A stretch of 22,354 nucleotides of DNA from a virus, in IMG/VR virus record IMGVR_UViG_3300030061_003534, positions 1 through 22,354 of that record; one strand, 5' to 3'. The position numbers were made by a program, and so were the translations under genes. Below the pieces are notes generated by a model. That model was given only the letters and a program-made list of their open reading frames with translations, was not told the origin of the DNA and did not search any database. Shown here one piece after another: positions 7,472-15,000 of the stretch; the stretch's first letter is position 1, and the number at the start of each line of letters is the position of its first letter.

Positions 7472-7686
7472 AATTGACATCCCAAAGAATTAAAGAATTG
7501 ATAAAAGAAGAAATAGAAAAAATCAATGAAGAAGAAGAGGAAGAAGAAGAGGCATTAATACAAGCTTGTGCTAATGCAATTATATCCGCTGCAAGTAAAA
7601 TTGAATCAGAGGGACAAGAAAAATTTGAACGAAAAGTTATATATAATCTAGAAGTGCTTATTCAAAATTTTAAATACGGTTATTAA
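7468..7686 (+). CDS. 72-aa acidic protein with capsid-targeting-like leader (class A)
   Basis: The start overlaps the previous stop (ATGA). The leader MKLTSQRIKELIKEEIEKIN plus Glu21 matches the leaders at 250 and 507 at protein level but uses different codons, so it is not a recent copy. I-N-E at 19-21 aligns with their putative cut sites. A run of eight Glu follows (residues 21-28, encoded by a GAA/GAG run at about 7528-7551), then a helix (ALIQACANAIISAASKIESE) and a Lys/aromatic end. T4 has small acidic prohead-core proteins (gp67) encoded between portal and protease genes, and this gene fits that size, charge and position. Direct homology is not visible. Confidence 0.72.
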   Translation: MKLTSQRIKELIKEEIEKINEEEEEEEEALIQACANAIISAASKIESEGQEKFERKVIYNLEVLIQNFKYGY

Positions 7687-7702
7687 AAATATGGAGTTAA
7701 AA

Positions 7703-7759
7703 ATGATTAGTAAAAAATGGATGCTACAACCTGTAAGACGCTGCTGTTCAGGGTCCTGA
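7703..7759 (+). CDS. Possible 18-codon leader peptide
   Basis: This is a short frame, MISKKWMLQPVRRCCSGS, with GGAG 7 bases before its ATG. It ends at TGA within an inverted repeat (TCAGG/CCTGA at 7748-7759) and is followed at once by a terminator-like hairpin (7761-7790) before the next gene. The spacing resembles attenuation leaders, but a chance frame of this size is easy to obtain. Confidence 0.3.
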   Translation: MISKKWMLQPVRRCCSGS

Positions 7760-7760
7760 C

Positions 7761-7790
7761 ACGAGCGGAGAGAGACCGCTAGTTTTTTTT
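7761..7790 (+). terminator. Intrinsic terminator or attenuator hairpin
   Basis: AGCGG (7764-7768) pairs with CCGCT (7776-7780) around the loop AGAGAGA. The stem can extend outward to 8 pairs with one G-A mismatch (ACGAGCGG/CCGCTAGT). Eight T follow at 7783-7790. It lies in the largest gap of the 250-10164 gene run, just before the ribosome site (GGAG) of the gene at 7802. Confidence 0.6.
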
Positions 7791-7801
7791 GGAGAATATA
7801 A

Positions 7802-8374
7802 ATGAAAACAAAACTTATTATGGAATCTTGGAGAAGATTTTTAATTGAAGGTCCACAATCCACAATTCACTTTATGGATTGGTTGGTTCAAAAAACAGAT
7901 CGCGTACACTCAAAACCCGGACAGGGTTCTATTTTTGCTATACCGACAGAACAAGTTGTTAGTAAGGTTAAAGAAATAGCATCTAGTGCTGGAGATGTCG
8001 AAGAAATTGCAAACACTTCCGGAGTTCTTTCTTCTAGTGTTCCAAACATTGGTTACGATCTAGTTGTTCCTGTTGTAAATGGGCAACCAATGTTAAACGG
8101 AAAACCTCTAGACGGAGAGATAACAACAGCTCAAAAAGAAGAAGGTAGAGGAACAATCGATGTTCCTGCGATTATTACTGATGAGCCGATGGAAAGCTTT
8201 TCGACCGATGAGCTTACTATAATAGTGAGACCGATGAAGGATTCAGAAGGCAATGTACTTCCAAATGAATATATAATTCTCTCTGCATTTCCAGGTTCCA
8301 CTGGGGCTGATCTTAGGGCATCGGAATGGGCTGGTAAATATATGGTGGTTATTCCCAAGGTGCCATCAGAATGA
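7802..8374 (+). CDS. 190-aa protein with capsid-targeting-like leader (class B)
   Basis: GGAG lies 7 bases upstream of the ATG. The N-terminus MKTKLIMESWRRFLIEGPQS parallels the 6425 gene (WRKFLLKES) and has L-I-E before Gly17 as a likely gp21 cut site. The body has a helical N-terminal part (HFMDWLVQK, EQVVSKVKEIASSAGDVEE), then a beta-rich half (NIGYDLVVPVVNGQPMLNGK, STDELTIIVRPMKDSEG, EYIILSAFPGST, WAGKYMVVIPKVP). The last segment recalls the C-terminal sheet of small secreted toxin or nuclease domains, but I see no catalytic residues I can assign. The stop overlaps the start of the gp21 gene (ATGA). A prohead-core or packaged cargo role is inferred from leader and neighbours. Confidence 0.75.
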   Translation: MKTKLIMESWRRFLIEGPQSTIHFMDWLVQKTDRVHSKPGQGSIFAIPTEQVVSKVKEIASSAGDVEEIANTSGVLSSSVPNIGYDLVVPVVNGQPMLNGKPLDGEITTAQKEEGRGTIDVPAIITDEPMESFSTDELTIIVRPMKDSEGNVLPNEYIILSAFPGSTGADLRASEWAGKYMVVIPKVPSE

Positions 8375-8982
8375 AAAAACAATTATTAACAGAATTTAAC
8401 GAGCTTTGCAAAGACGGAATTTGCCGAGATCTTCTTTCTGAAAGAGAGAAGAGAGAAGTTGAAAACGGTACATTATATTTGTCTGGCCGTATTCAAACTG
8501 CTGACAAGAAGAATGGAAACGGAAGATCTTATCCATTTAAGGTTTTAAAGCGTGAAATGGACAATTATAAAAAGATTGTTCAAGATAATCGCGCATGTGG
8601 AGAGCTTGATCACCCTGATGACTCTGTTATCAATCTTAAAAATGTTTCTCACATGATTACAGATGTATGGTGGGAAGGCAAAGATGTTATGGGCAAGATT
8701 AAAGTGCTTGATACACCATCTGGTCGTATCCTCAAGGATTTAATTAATGCCGGTGTTAAACTTGGAATTTCTTCTCGTGGGCTTGGTTCTGTTAAAGAAT
8801 CAATGGGAAGCACTGTTGTTCAAGAGGATTTTGAACTTATTTGTTTTGATATAGTCTCAGAACCATCAACACCAAATGCTTACGTCTATCCAAAAGAGCA
8901 AAGTAGAATGTACGAAAACAAAATCAACGAAGCCAAACAAAACATCGTTGATGATTTGTTTAAGAAAATATTGGAAGACTAA
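8371..8982 (+). CDS. 21: Prohead core protease (T4 gp21-like)
   Basis: This serine protease of the T4 gp21 type is built into the prohead core and, once active, cuts scaffold, capsid protein and internal proteins after [L/I]-x-E. The 203 residues are close to the T4 length (212). Visible landmarks are the fold start GTLYLSGRIQTADKKNGNGR (33-52), GELDHP with catalytic His81, a second conserved His94 (NVSHMI), GISSRGLG with nucleophile Ser134 or Ser135, and FDIVSEPSTPNAYV with conserved Asp160. The N-terminus (MKKQLLTEFNELCKDGICRD, then L-L-S-E at 21-24) has a candidate self-cleavage site. It overlaps both neighbours (ATGA upstream, TAATG downstream). The C-terminal helix (DDLFKKILED) probably belongs to the inhibitory or core-binding tail. 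Confidence 0.95.
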   Translation: MKKQLLTEFNELCKDGICRDLLSEREKREVENGTLYLSGRIQTADKKNGNGRSYPFKVLKREMDNYKKIVQDNRACGELDHPDDSVINLKNVSHMITDVWWEGKDVMGKIKVLDTPSGRILKDLINAGVKLGISSRGLGSVKESMGSTVVQEDFELICFDIVSEPSTPNAYVYPKEQSRMYENKINEAKQNIVDDLFKKILED

Positions 8983-9548
8983 TGAATAAAATATTTGAAA
9001 ACTGGAATAAATTTGTCAATGAAATTGAAGCAAGACCAGATGTTGGTAGTGGTAGAGTAGATGTTGATTGGGCTGCTGGTAAAGCAGATGAAGTAACAGA
9101 TGAAAAAAAATCATTTGAAAACATGATGGTAAAAGTTGCTCCAAGTGGAGATCACACAAAAATTATTTTTTATTCTGGTGAGAACCCTATAGGATATGTG
9201 TCTTTGGTTAAGTTTAAAGATGGCTATAAAGTCTCAACACTTTCAATAAAGCCAGAGTTTGAGGGTAAGGGTTTGAGTAAAAAATTCTATGATTACATTG
9301 TCGCGAACCATGGACCAATCTATTCTGGTGATAGCCAAACAGGTGCTGCTCGTGGATTGTGGGCAAGTTTAGCTAAGAAATATGAAGTTATAGCTGTTGA
9401 CGTAAAAACTGGTCAAGAATATAAGACAACAAGAGTTCCACAAAAAGCAAACCCACAATATAAAGAACTAGGTATTGTAGGCGGAGATGAAAAAATTTAC
9501 ACCTACCCACCAGAAGAAAACAATAATATTTACTTGAGGATTAAATGA
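8982..9548 (+). CDS. GNAT-like acetyltransferase with capsid-targeting-like leader (class B)
   Basis: This 188-aa protein begins by TAATG overlap with the protease gene. The leader MNKIFENWNKFVNEIEARPD keeps the ExWxxFxxE pattern of the class B leaders, with V-N-E (12-14) or E-I-E (14-16) as less typical cut sites. After a 25-residue linker, residues about 45-140 fit a GNAT fold: KIIFYSGENPIGYVSLVKF, then the acetyl-CoA strand-loop-helix LSIKPEFEGKGLSKKFYDYI, where EFEGKGLSK matches R/QxxGxG/A, then YSGDSQTGAARGLWASLAKK. The C-terminal 45 residues are beta-rich and unassigned. The Ser...Gly-Ala...Trp segment resembles that of the protein at 6425, so the two cores may be distant relatives. The substrate is unknown. 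A virion-packaged enzyme acting on host proteins is inference. Confidence 0.72.
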   Translation: MNKIFENWNKFVNEIEARPDVGSGRVDVDWAAGKADEVTDEKKSFENMMVKVAPSGDHTKIIFYSGENPIGYVSLVKFKDGYKVSTLSIKPEFEGKGLSKKFYDYIVANHGPIYSGDSQTGAARGLWASLAKKYEVIAVDVKTGQEYKTTRVPQKANPQYKELGIVGGDEKIYTYPPEENNNIYLRIK

Positions 9549-9958
9549 AAAAGAACGAATTGAAAAATATGCTAAAGCCGCTAATTAAAGAGTGCATCAA
9601 AGAGGTAATCTTTGAAGAGGGCGCTCTTTCTACCATCATTAGTGAAGTTATGAAGGGAACCTCCGGATCTCAGCAAATTGTTGAGACAAGGACACAACAA
9701 CCCAAACAAGATTTTGAGAGACAAGAAAGAAAGATGGAAGAAGCGAAGCAACGAAGAAAAAAACTTTTAGATTCAATTGGTACTGATGCCTACAACGGTG
9801 TTAACCTTTTTGAAGGAACCACGCCTGCTCCCGCTCCACAACAACAAGGCCAAGGACCTCTTGACGGCGTTGCCCCAAGCGATCCCGGCGTTGACATTTC
9901 GTCTATCTTCTCTGGTCATTCGTCAAAGATTTGGCAAAAACTATCAGGAAAAAATTAA
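9545..9958 (+). CDS. 137-aa coiled-coil protein of head cluster
   Basis: It starts inside the previous stop (ATGA). The N-terminus MKKNELKNMLKPLIKECIKE, then VIFEEGALS, is a long amphipathic helix related in style to the class A leaders, with F-E-E before Gly26 as a possible gp21 site. A Gln/Glu/Arg/Lys coiled coil follows (DFERQERKMEEAKQRRKKLL, about 59-78). A Pro/Gln linker (TPAPAPQQQGQGP) then leads to the short end GVDISSIFSGHSSKIWQKLS. No enzymatic motif is present. It looks like a small structural or scaffold-associated protein. The stop overlaps the bS21 gene (TAATG). Confidence 0.82.
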   Translation: MKKNELKNMLKPLIKECIKEVIFEEGALSTIISEVMKGTSGSQQIVETRTQQPKQDFERQERKMEEAKQRRKKLLDSIGTDAYNGVNLFEGTTPAPAPQQQGQGPLDGVAPSDPGVDISSIFSGHSSKIWQKLSGKN

Positions 9959-10164
9959 TGGCTGTAAATCACAAGGTAAGGCCTCGTAGAAACGAGAGCG
10001 GCGAAAGACTCATAAAGAGATTCACTAGAAAGATTAAGAAGCTTGGCCTCTTAGAAGAGGTTAAAGATAGAAGACATCACAAGAAGAAATCTGATGTCAA
10101 AAGACGGGCTAAGCAGAAAGCCATTGCACGAAGAAAGAAAAAAGAGAAGAAAAATACTAATTAA
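9958..10164 (+). CDS. rpsU-like: Ribosomal protein bS21 homologue
   Basis: I chose ATG 9958 (TAATG coupling, MAVNHKVRPRRNESGERLIK) over an upstream in-frame ATG at 9931 that would overlap the previous gene. The 68 residues align along bS21: conserved Val-Arg N-terminus, Asn-Glu, ERLIKRFTRKIKKLGLLEEV (bacterial LRRFKRSCEKAGVLAEV), an RR segment, then (K)xSxxxRRAKxxAxxRxKK, and a very basic tail (RRKKKEKKNTN). The aromatic F-Y-x-K-P of E. coli bS21 is replaced by HHKKK. bS21 binds near the 3' end of 16S rRNA and aids initiation. It is known to occur in several phage groups. Its place among late head genes suggests that ribosomes are altered when virion proteins are being made. Exchange into host ribosomes is not shown. 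Confidence 0.8.
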   Translation: MAVNHKVRPRRNESGERLIKRFTRKIKKLGLLEEVKDRRHHKKKSDVKRRAKQKAIARRKKKEKKNTN

Positions 10165-10181
10165 ATTAGTTCGGAGAAAAT

Positions 10182-10535
10182 ATGTCAAACTTTCAATATA
10201 CAGTAGGCTTAAACAATGTCGGTTCCTACCAAGTCGCTGGGTCACCATATCTCACAGCATCAACAATAACTGAGCAAGAAAAACAATTCAGTTTTCCTAG
10301 GGTAACAAAAAATATTACAATTCACAATACTGGATCGGCGGATATATATTTTTATTTTGTGTCCTCTCCAAGTGTCAAGTTGGTATTGCCGGCTGATAAA
10401 AAAATGAACTTAGATGTTAAGTGCTCTTCAATATATGTCTCTGGATCTACACAAAGTGGAGTTCAACTTCTGGGAGAACTTACAAATATACCAGAGGAAC
10501 GGATGTTCTCTCTTGTTGGGCTGGAGGGAGTATAA
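10182..10535 (+). CDS. 117-aa virion-type beta protein, paralogue 1
   Basis: CGGAG lies 8 bases before the ATG. The protein is mostly beta: MSNFQYTVGLNNVGSYQVAG, SPYLTAST, FPRVTKNITIHNTGSADIYF, then MNLDVKCSSIYVSGS and a closing ELTNIPEERMF. The first 27 residues are nearly identical to those of the gene at 10906, and the ends also match (LTNIPxxRM). The gene at 10535 is a more distant member. There are no membrane, signal or catalytic features. A small beta-sandwich decorating the head, neck or a fibre is the likeliest role. It has no T4 counterpart that I recognise. Confidence 0.85.
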   Translation: MSNFQYTVGLNNVGSYQVAGSPYLTASTITEQEKQFSFPRVTKNITIHNTGSADIYFYFVSSPSVKLVLPADKKMNLDVKCSSIYVSGSTQSGVQLLGELTNIPEERMFSLVGLEGV

Positions 10536-10903
10536 TGGCTAACAATATTTACAATCCCGGATTATATCATATGGGTGCATACCAAGCGTCTGGTAGACCC
10601 TTTGGTGCTACCGGCTCTTTAAACGCTGATACAGATACAATTAATTTTCCCTATGTTACAAAACAAATCGTTGTTTTAAACAGAGATGCAGGTTCTGATA
10701 TTATGTACGCCTATTTTCACACAGGATCTTCTGATTCAAATAAATATGCTATAACCGCAGGTGAACAAGCTACATTTGATGTTAAGTGTGGGATGATAAT
10801 CTTAAGCTCATCGGCAACCGTAGATTACACGCTTTATGCTTCTCTAACAGCAATCACATCAAGTTACATGTATAACTTAACTGGCTCCGGCGTAACGGAG
10901 TAG
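10535..10903 (+). CDS. 122-aa virion-type beta protein, paralogue 2
   Basis: The start is the ATG at 10535 in TAATG overlap, with GGAGGGAG just upstream. The in-frame ATG at 10421 lies inside the previous gene and is rejected. The sequence follows the same plan as paralogue 1: GLYHMGAYQASGRPF for GLNNVGSYQVAGSPY, INFPYVTKQIVVLNRDAGSD for FSFPRVTKNITIHNTGSAD, FDVKCGMIILSSS for LDVKCSSIYVSGS, and an end (LTGSGVTE) that matches the end of paralogue 3 (HTGSGVDE). This suggests an old tandem duplication. Function is unknown beyond a probable virion-surface or structural role. Confidence 0.85.
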   Translation: MANNIYNPGLYHMGAYQASGRPFGATGSLNADTDTINFPYVTKQIVVLNRDAGSDIMYAYFHTGSSDSNKYAITAGEQATFDVKCGMIILSSSATVDYTLYASLTAITSSYMYNLTGSGVTE

Positions 10904-10905
10904 TA

Positions 10906-12012
10906 ATGAGTGATAAATTTAAATACACAACAGGTCTAAATAATGTCGGCTCTTATCAAGTCGCGGGTTCTCCGTATGTAACGGCATCAACGGTGAGTCA
11001 AGATACAGAGCTAGAAATACAGTTTCCAAGAGTCACGAATAATTTGACAGTTAAACTTGATTCTGCTGGTTTAAAAAGTATAGCTATAAGTGGTAGTATC
11101 TTCGCAAAAACAGCAGATGAAATATACACCGACGATGGTCATGACTATAGTGTTACCATGTGGGTTTCTGCTAGTAATGACCTGACATCAAATGATCAAG
11201 AATCAGTTTGGAGTTTTACTACTGGAAACGCAAGAAATCTTTTAAAAGAAAAAAATAACAGATGGCAATTTTTAATCCAAGATGTTGGGGCAACACAGAC
11301 TGCTGTGGCAAGTCCTGCAAATAGTGTTCCGTCTGGTTGGCAGTTTATTGCATGCGTTGCTAAGGATCTTGGAGGCAGTATAATAGCTTCTTTATCTTTA
11401 AATGCGGCAACCTCCGGAGGTAATTTTGGATCACAAACAAAAACAACTGCAAATGATATCGATAATACGGTTGGAGATACTAATTTTAACATTGGCCCAA
11501 TAGCATCCGGTAGAGATGATGGAGCAGCGATAAAAGTTCGTGATATTATATTGTGGAACGGCGCTTTGAGCACAGCAAATGTTTCAACATTATATAATTC
11601 AGGGCAATATTATAATCCAAGCCAACTGACTGTCTTTAGCAAACTAGTTTGGATCAAAGACAACTTTGTTACAGATGCTCCACAAAATTATGGTACTACC
11701 GGAGGAGTCTTTTCACTTCAAGATTCCGGTTCAGGTGATATTTTTCAAATTTCTTCTGATTCGCCTTTTGGTAGTTCCGGAGGAGAACTACGAGTTCACT
11801 ATAGATCAACCGGTTCTCTTCCAAATGTTGCAAACAACAAACACTATTGGACTTTATCTTCTCAAGATGAGGAGATCAAAATGAATGTAAAAACAAAAGA
11901 AATTTATCTTTCTGCTGTAGATGGAGATTGTGATTTCTCTTTGCATGCAGACTTAACAAACATTCCTGCCTCTAGGATGTATCAACACACAGGATCGGGA
12001 GTGGATGAATAA
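10906..12012 (+). CDS. 368-aa virion protein, paralogue 3 with nested LamG-like domain
   Basis: Two bases separate it from the previous stop. Residues 1-52 (KYTTGLNNVGSYQVAGSPYV, FPRVTNNLTVKL) and 293-368 (ELRVHYRSTGS, EIKMNVKTKEIYLSA, ADLTNIPASRMYQHTGSGVD) together make one copy of the fold encoded at 10182. Between them, at the loop where paralogue 1 has NTGSAD, sit about 240 extra residues with a LamG/concanavalin-type jelly-roll look: DYSVTMWVSAS, SVWSFTTGN, RWQFLIQD, GWQFIACVAKD, then KVRDIILWNGALSTANVSTL. LamG-like domains often bind glycans or cell surfaces, so this copy may display a receptor-binding module on a shared base. The LamG assignment rests on pattern, not alignment. Confidence 0.85.
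   Translation: MSDKFKYTTGLNNVGSYQVAGSPYVTASTVSQDTELEIQFPRVTNNLTVKLDSAGLKSIAISGSIFAKTADEIYTDDGHDYSVTMWVSASNDLTSNDQESVWSFTTGNARNLLKEKNNRWQFLIQDVGATQTAVASPANSVPSGWQFIACVAKDLGGSIIASLSLNAATSGGNFGSQTKTTANDIDNTVGDTNFNIGPIASGRDDGAAIKVRDIILWNGALSTANVSTLYNSGQYYNPSQLTVFSKLVWIKDNFVTDAPQNYGTTGGVFSLQDSGSGDIFQISSDSPFGSSGGELRVHYRSTGSLPNVANNKHYWTLSSQDEEIKMNVKTKEIYLSAVDGDCDFSLHADLTNIPASRMYQHTGSGVDE
11062..11782 (+). other. LamG-like domain inserted in a loop of the 10906 protein
   Basis: This is the segment of the 10906 gene (residues about 53-292) that has no counterpart in paralogues 1 and 2. Its ends fall in the loop between two strands of the base fold (LTVKL and ELRVHY), so host-fold continuity is kept. 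Boundaries are accurate to perhaps 10 codons. Confidence 0.65.
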
Positions 12013-15000
12013 TGGCAGAATTCGGATGGGCATATGTAAGCGGGTCTAATTTACCGCAAGGTGTTGATAAATCAATACAAGTAAAGAATGGTGATGAATT
12101 TAATGGTAATGGTAACTTTACTTATGATACTAGTACCAATGAATTGATACTTTCTGGTAATATGCATTTGTCCGGTACTTTGTACGCAAATGAATTTACA
12201 ACAAATGTAACAAGTAAAAATGTTATAAACCTCTCAGCTACAGGGTCAACACAGATCGGAGACACTGCTGATGATATTCACTCTTTTACAGGAACGGTAA
12301 ACGTTGCAGGGGCTTTAAGTTCTTCGTTGAACATTTCAGCCTCGTCGTATTATGGTGATGGTTCGAACCTAAGTGGACTCTCTTCAACTCTAGCAGAGGT
12401 TACAACGAATGGCAATACAACAACAAATCAAATTTCTGTTGCTGCTTTGACCGCTTCCACAGGTGGTGCCTTAATAACAGGTAGTTTGCTTGTTAGTGCT
12501 TCAGCTCACCCTCTACATCTTTCAGGATTACAGGCTGGTGATCGATTGGACGCTAATAGTTATTTGGCTCTCGACTCAGCAGGCAGAATTATCTTGACCG
12601 CGTCAGTTACACCTGATCAATCCGCTAGAATACAAAACGCTAATACAGGAAGTGATGATGGAGGAACGATTGGAGATGCTGAAGATGGTAGTTATGCCGA
12701 TGGCCTCTTTGCAGATTTTGCAACATCGACACCGGTTGGAACAGCAGTAGATCGATTTAATGAAGTACTCAAGATTTTAGCGCCAAGCCCTGCTCCCGGG
12801 TTAAAATCAGCTAAGGCAGATGAAACAAATGGAGTAGCAGCAAAATTATCATTCGGGTCAGGCGATGAAATAACCGGTTACAACAATGTTGCAGCACAAG
12901 GTTATACAACCACCGGAGGAGGGTTTGGTACCGTATTATCAACGATTAACCAAAACGGCACATATACACCGACCACAACCTCCGAAGTAACAAACGCTAA
13001 TGGTTTTGGGAATGGGATTCATTTTTCATTAGGTTCTTATAATAACCAAGAGATAACCGGCACACTAAATTACAATGTTGGGCCAAATATTACAAACGGT
13101 CAAATAGCATATGCTAGTGGAGCCTTTGGAAATGCCGAAACCGGTTCATTAATTATGAAACTAAATGGAGTAACGCTTCATACTATAGATTTAGCCACCA
13201 TAACAGGCTCCGGAAATCCCGCTACTGGATCTGATTCTTACTTGAACTCTTCGGGGTCTGGTTTTATTCTCATGTCCGCTACAGCCTCTTCATTTGATGG
13301 GAATGCCTCGGAGTGGTATATTTTCAAACACAGGACAGCCGGATTTAAGGTTTCGACTAATGATCAAGTCAAAGGGAAAAACAATCTCATAATACAGCAT
13401 ACAAGAGGCAGCACTAATGAATTTACAAATCTAATTCAGTGGGTTAACGATCCCGATGGAGCAGCAGCAGCACTATCTGTCTCAAACAATAGAATAGAGA
13501 ATGTTTCTCTTGTCGGATCTAAATATGTTTCTGGGGTCAAATACAACACTGATTTGACAGCAAACTACAAAGCGGACATTGTAAACATGTATAAAAATGT
13601 GTTTCCATCAGATAGCAACACTATTACTTTTACACCAACAAACTCAACAACCCCCTCGGCACAATCGGTACCAAACATTGGAGGATCAGAAGATCACACA
13701 AAAACCTTGGGCGTGACCGCAAGTATAGATTACAACGGAACTTATCTTTTGAATGGAACAATAGGGATGAGTTTGAATGCCACGCACCCTTTGAAATCTA
13801 ATTTATCAACTGCTGGTGCGACTACGATAACAGGGATGTTGATCGACGCGGATACTAGTAGTCCCAATTCAAATCTTTCCGAGACGTTTGAAGACGAAAC
13901 TTTTAGAATCTCTTCAGGTTCTTATGATACACAAGGCGCTGTAGGGTCTGGGACTTGGACTTCTTCTGCGCACATGACAGCATCTGGTTTAGCTGGTCAC
14001 GAAGATGGAATGTTGTTTTACAACAGAAGACTTTATAACCCAAAAGACGCAGATATACCAAATGCCGGAAACTTCTCTACACTAGCAAATGTAGAAAGTG
14101 GACAACCAAATTATAATGGAATAAGTGGAATTAGAACATATTTTAGAAAAATACAAAACACTTCCGGTGCTTCTATCCGAGATCTCAAAATTACATCCCA
14201 AAAGAGTGGGTTTAAATTTAATGCCGATACTCAAGCGCTTGACACTAACGACTCTCATTTCTATATCAAAGCGCCGGGTTCAACCGGTTGGATGAATATA
14301 ACAGAAAACTTTGTTTATGGCTCTACATCTGATGGAGATGGTGGATTAATCAATGGAGCCAATAATAATTCCAACAATACAGGGACAGGTAATTCTGTGC
14401 ACTGTGTTACATTTGGTACCCAGTCAGTAGCTGATGATGATTATGTATTGATTAAAATAGAAACTAACGGTATGCAGGGTTACGTATCTCAGTTGTCATT
14501 TCAACTTGGAGCCTCTGCTGAAACAGCCGCAACCCCACAGGTTCTTTCTGATATCGATGCGAATGACACAGGCACTTCTGCTAAACTATCTTTTGGTTCT
14601 TCAAATGCTGTTGCTGGCTATAGCAATGTTGCCGGATCAGGAATTGGATCAATGTCCACGTTCAACTCTAACGGAGACTATACAGTTAGTGGAGATAGAA
14701 GAGGTATTTTCTCTGCTGCTCCAACAATTGACGGAGAAATTAACGATGCAATTGCTGCCGATGGAGGGAGCGACTATCCCGCCAAAGCATTTTATAATGC
14801 ATACTCTGGTTCTTTGGTTTTGGAAGTAAATGGCTCTGATGTCCATACTGTTGATTTGACAAGTACCCTTTCTGCTATCAACACTACAAATGGTCAAAGT
14901 TCTCGTTTAAGTGTATCTGCTATCAGTTTCTCAACGACATCTGATGATGTCCCAGATTACAGAAGACCTTATAGAACGGGAACATATGAAGTTGCCGCAG

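Noticed and set aside
7730-7790. Possible tRNA or tRNA-like remnant in the structured gap before 7802
   Set aside because: There is no T-arm GGTTCRA sequence, no four-arm pairing and no acceptor stem. A terminator hairpin explains the pairing.
7797-7804. TATAAATG, one mismatch from the late box
   Set aside because: It overlaps the start codon of the gene at 7802, so it could not promote that gene. It is explained by the ribosome spacer plus ATG.
14506-14829. Frame-shifted + strand open frame within the 1424-aa gene
   Set aside because: It is rich in Leu/Gln from out-of-frame reading, has no ribosome site, and the main frame is continuous with recognisable module 2 sequence.
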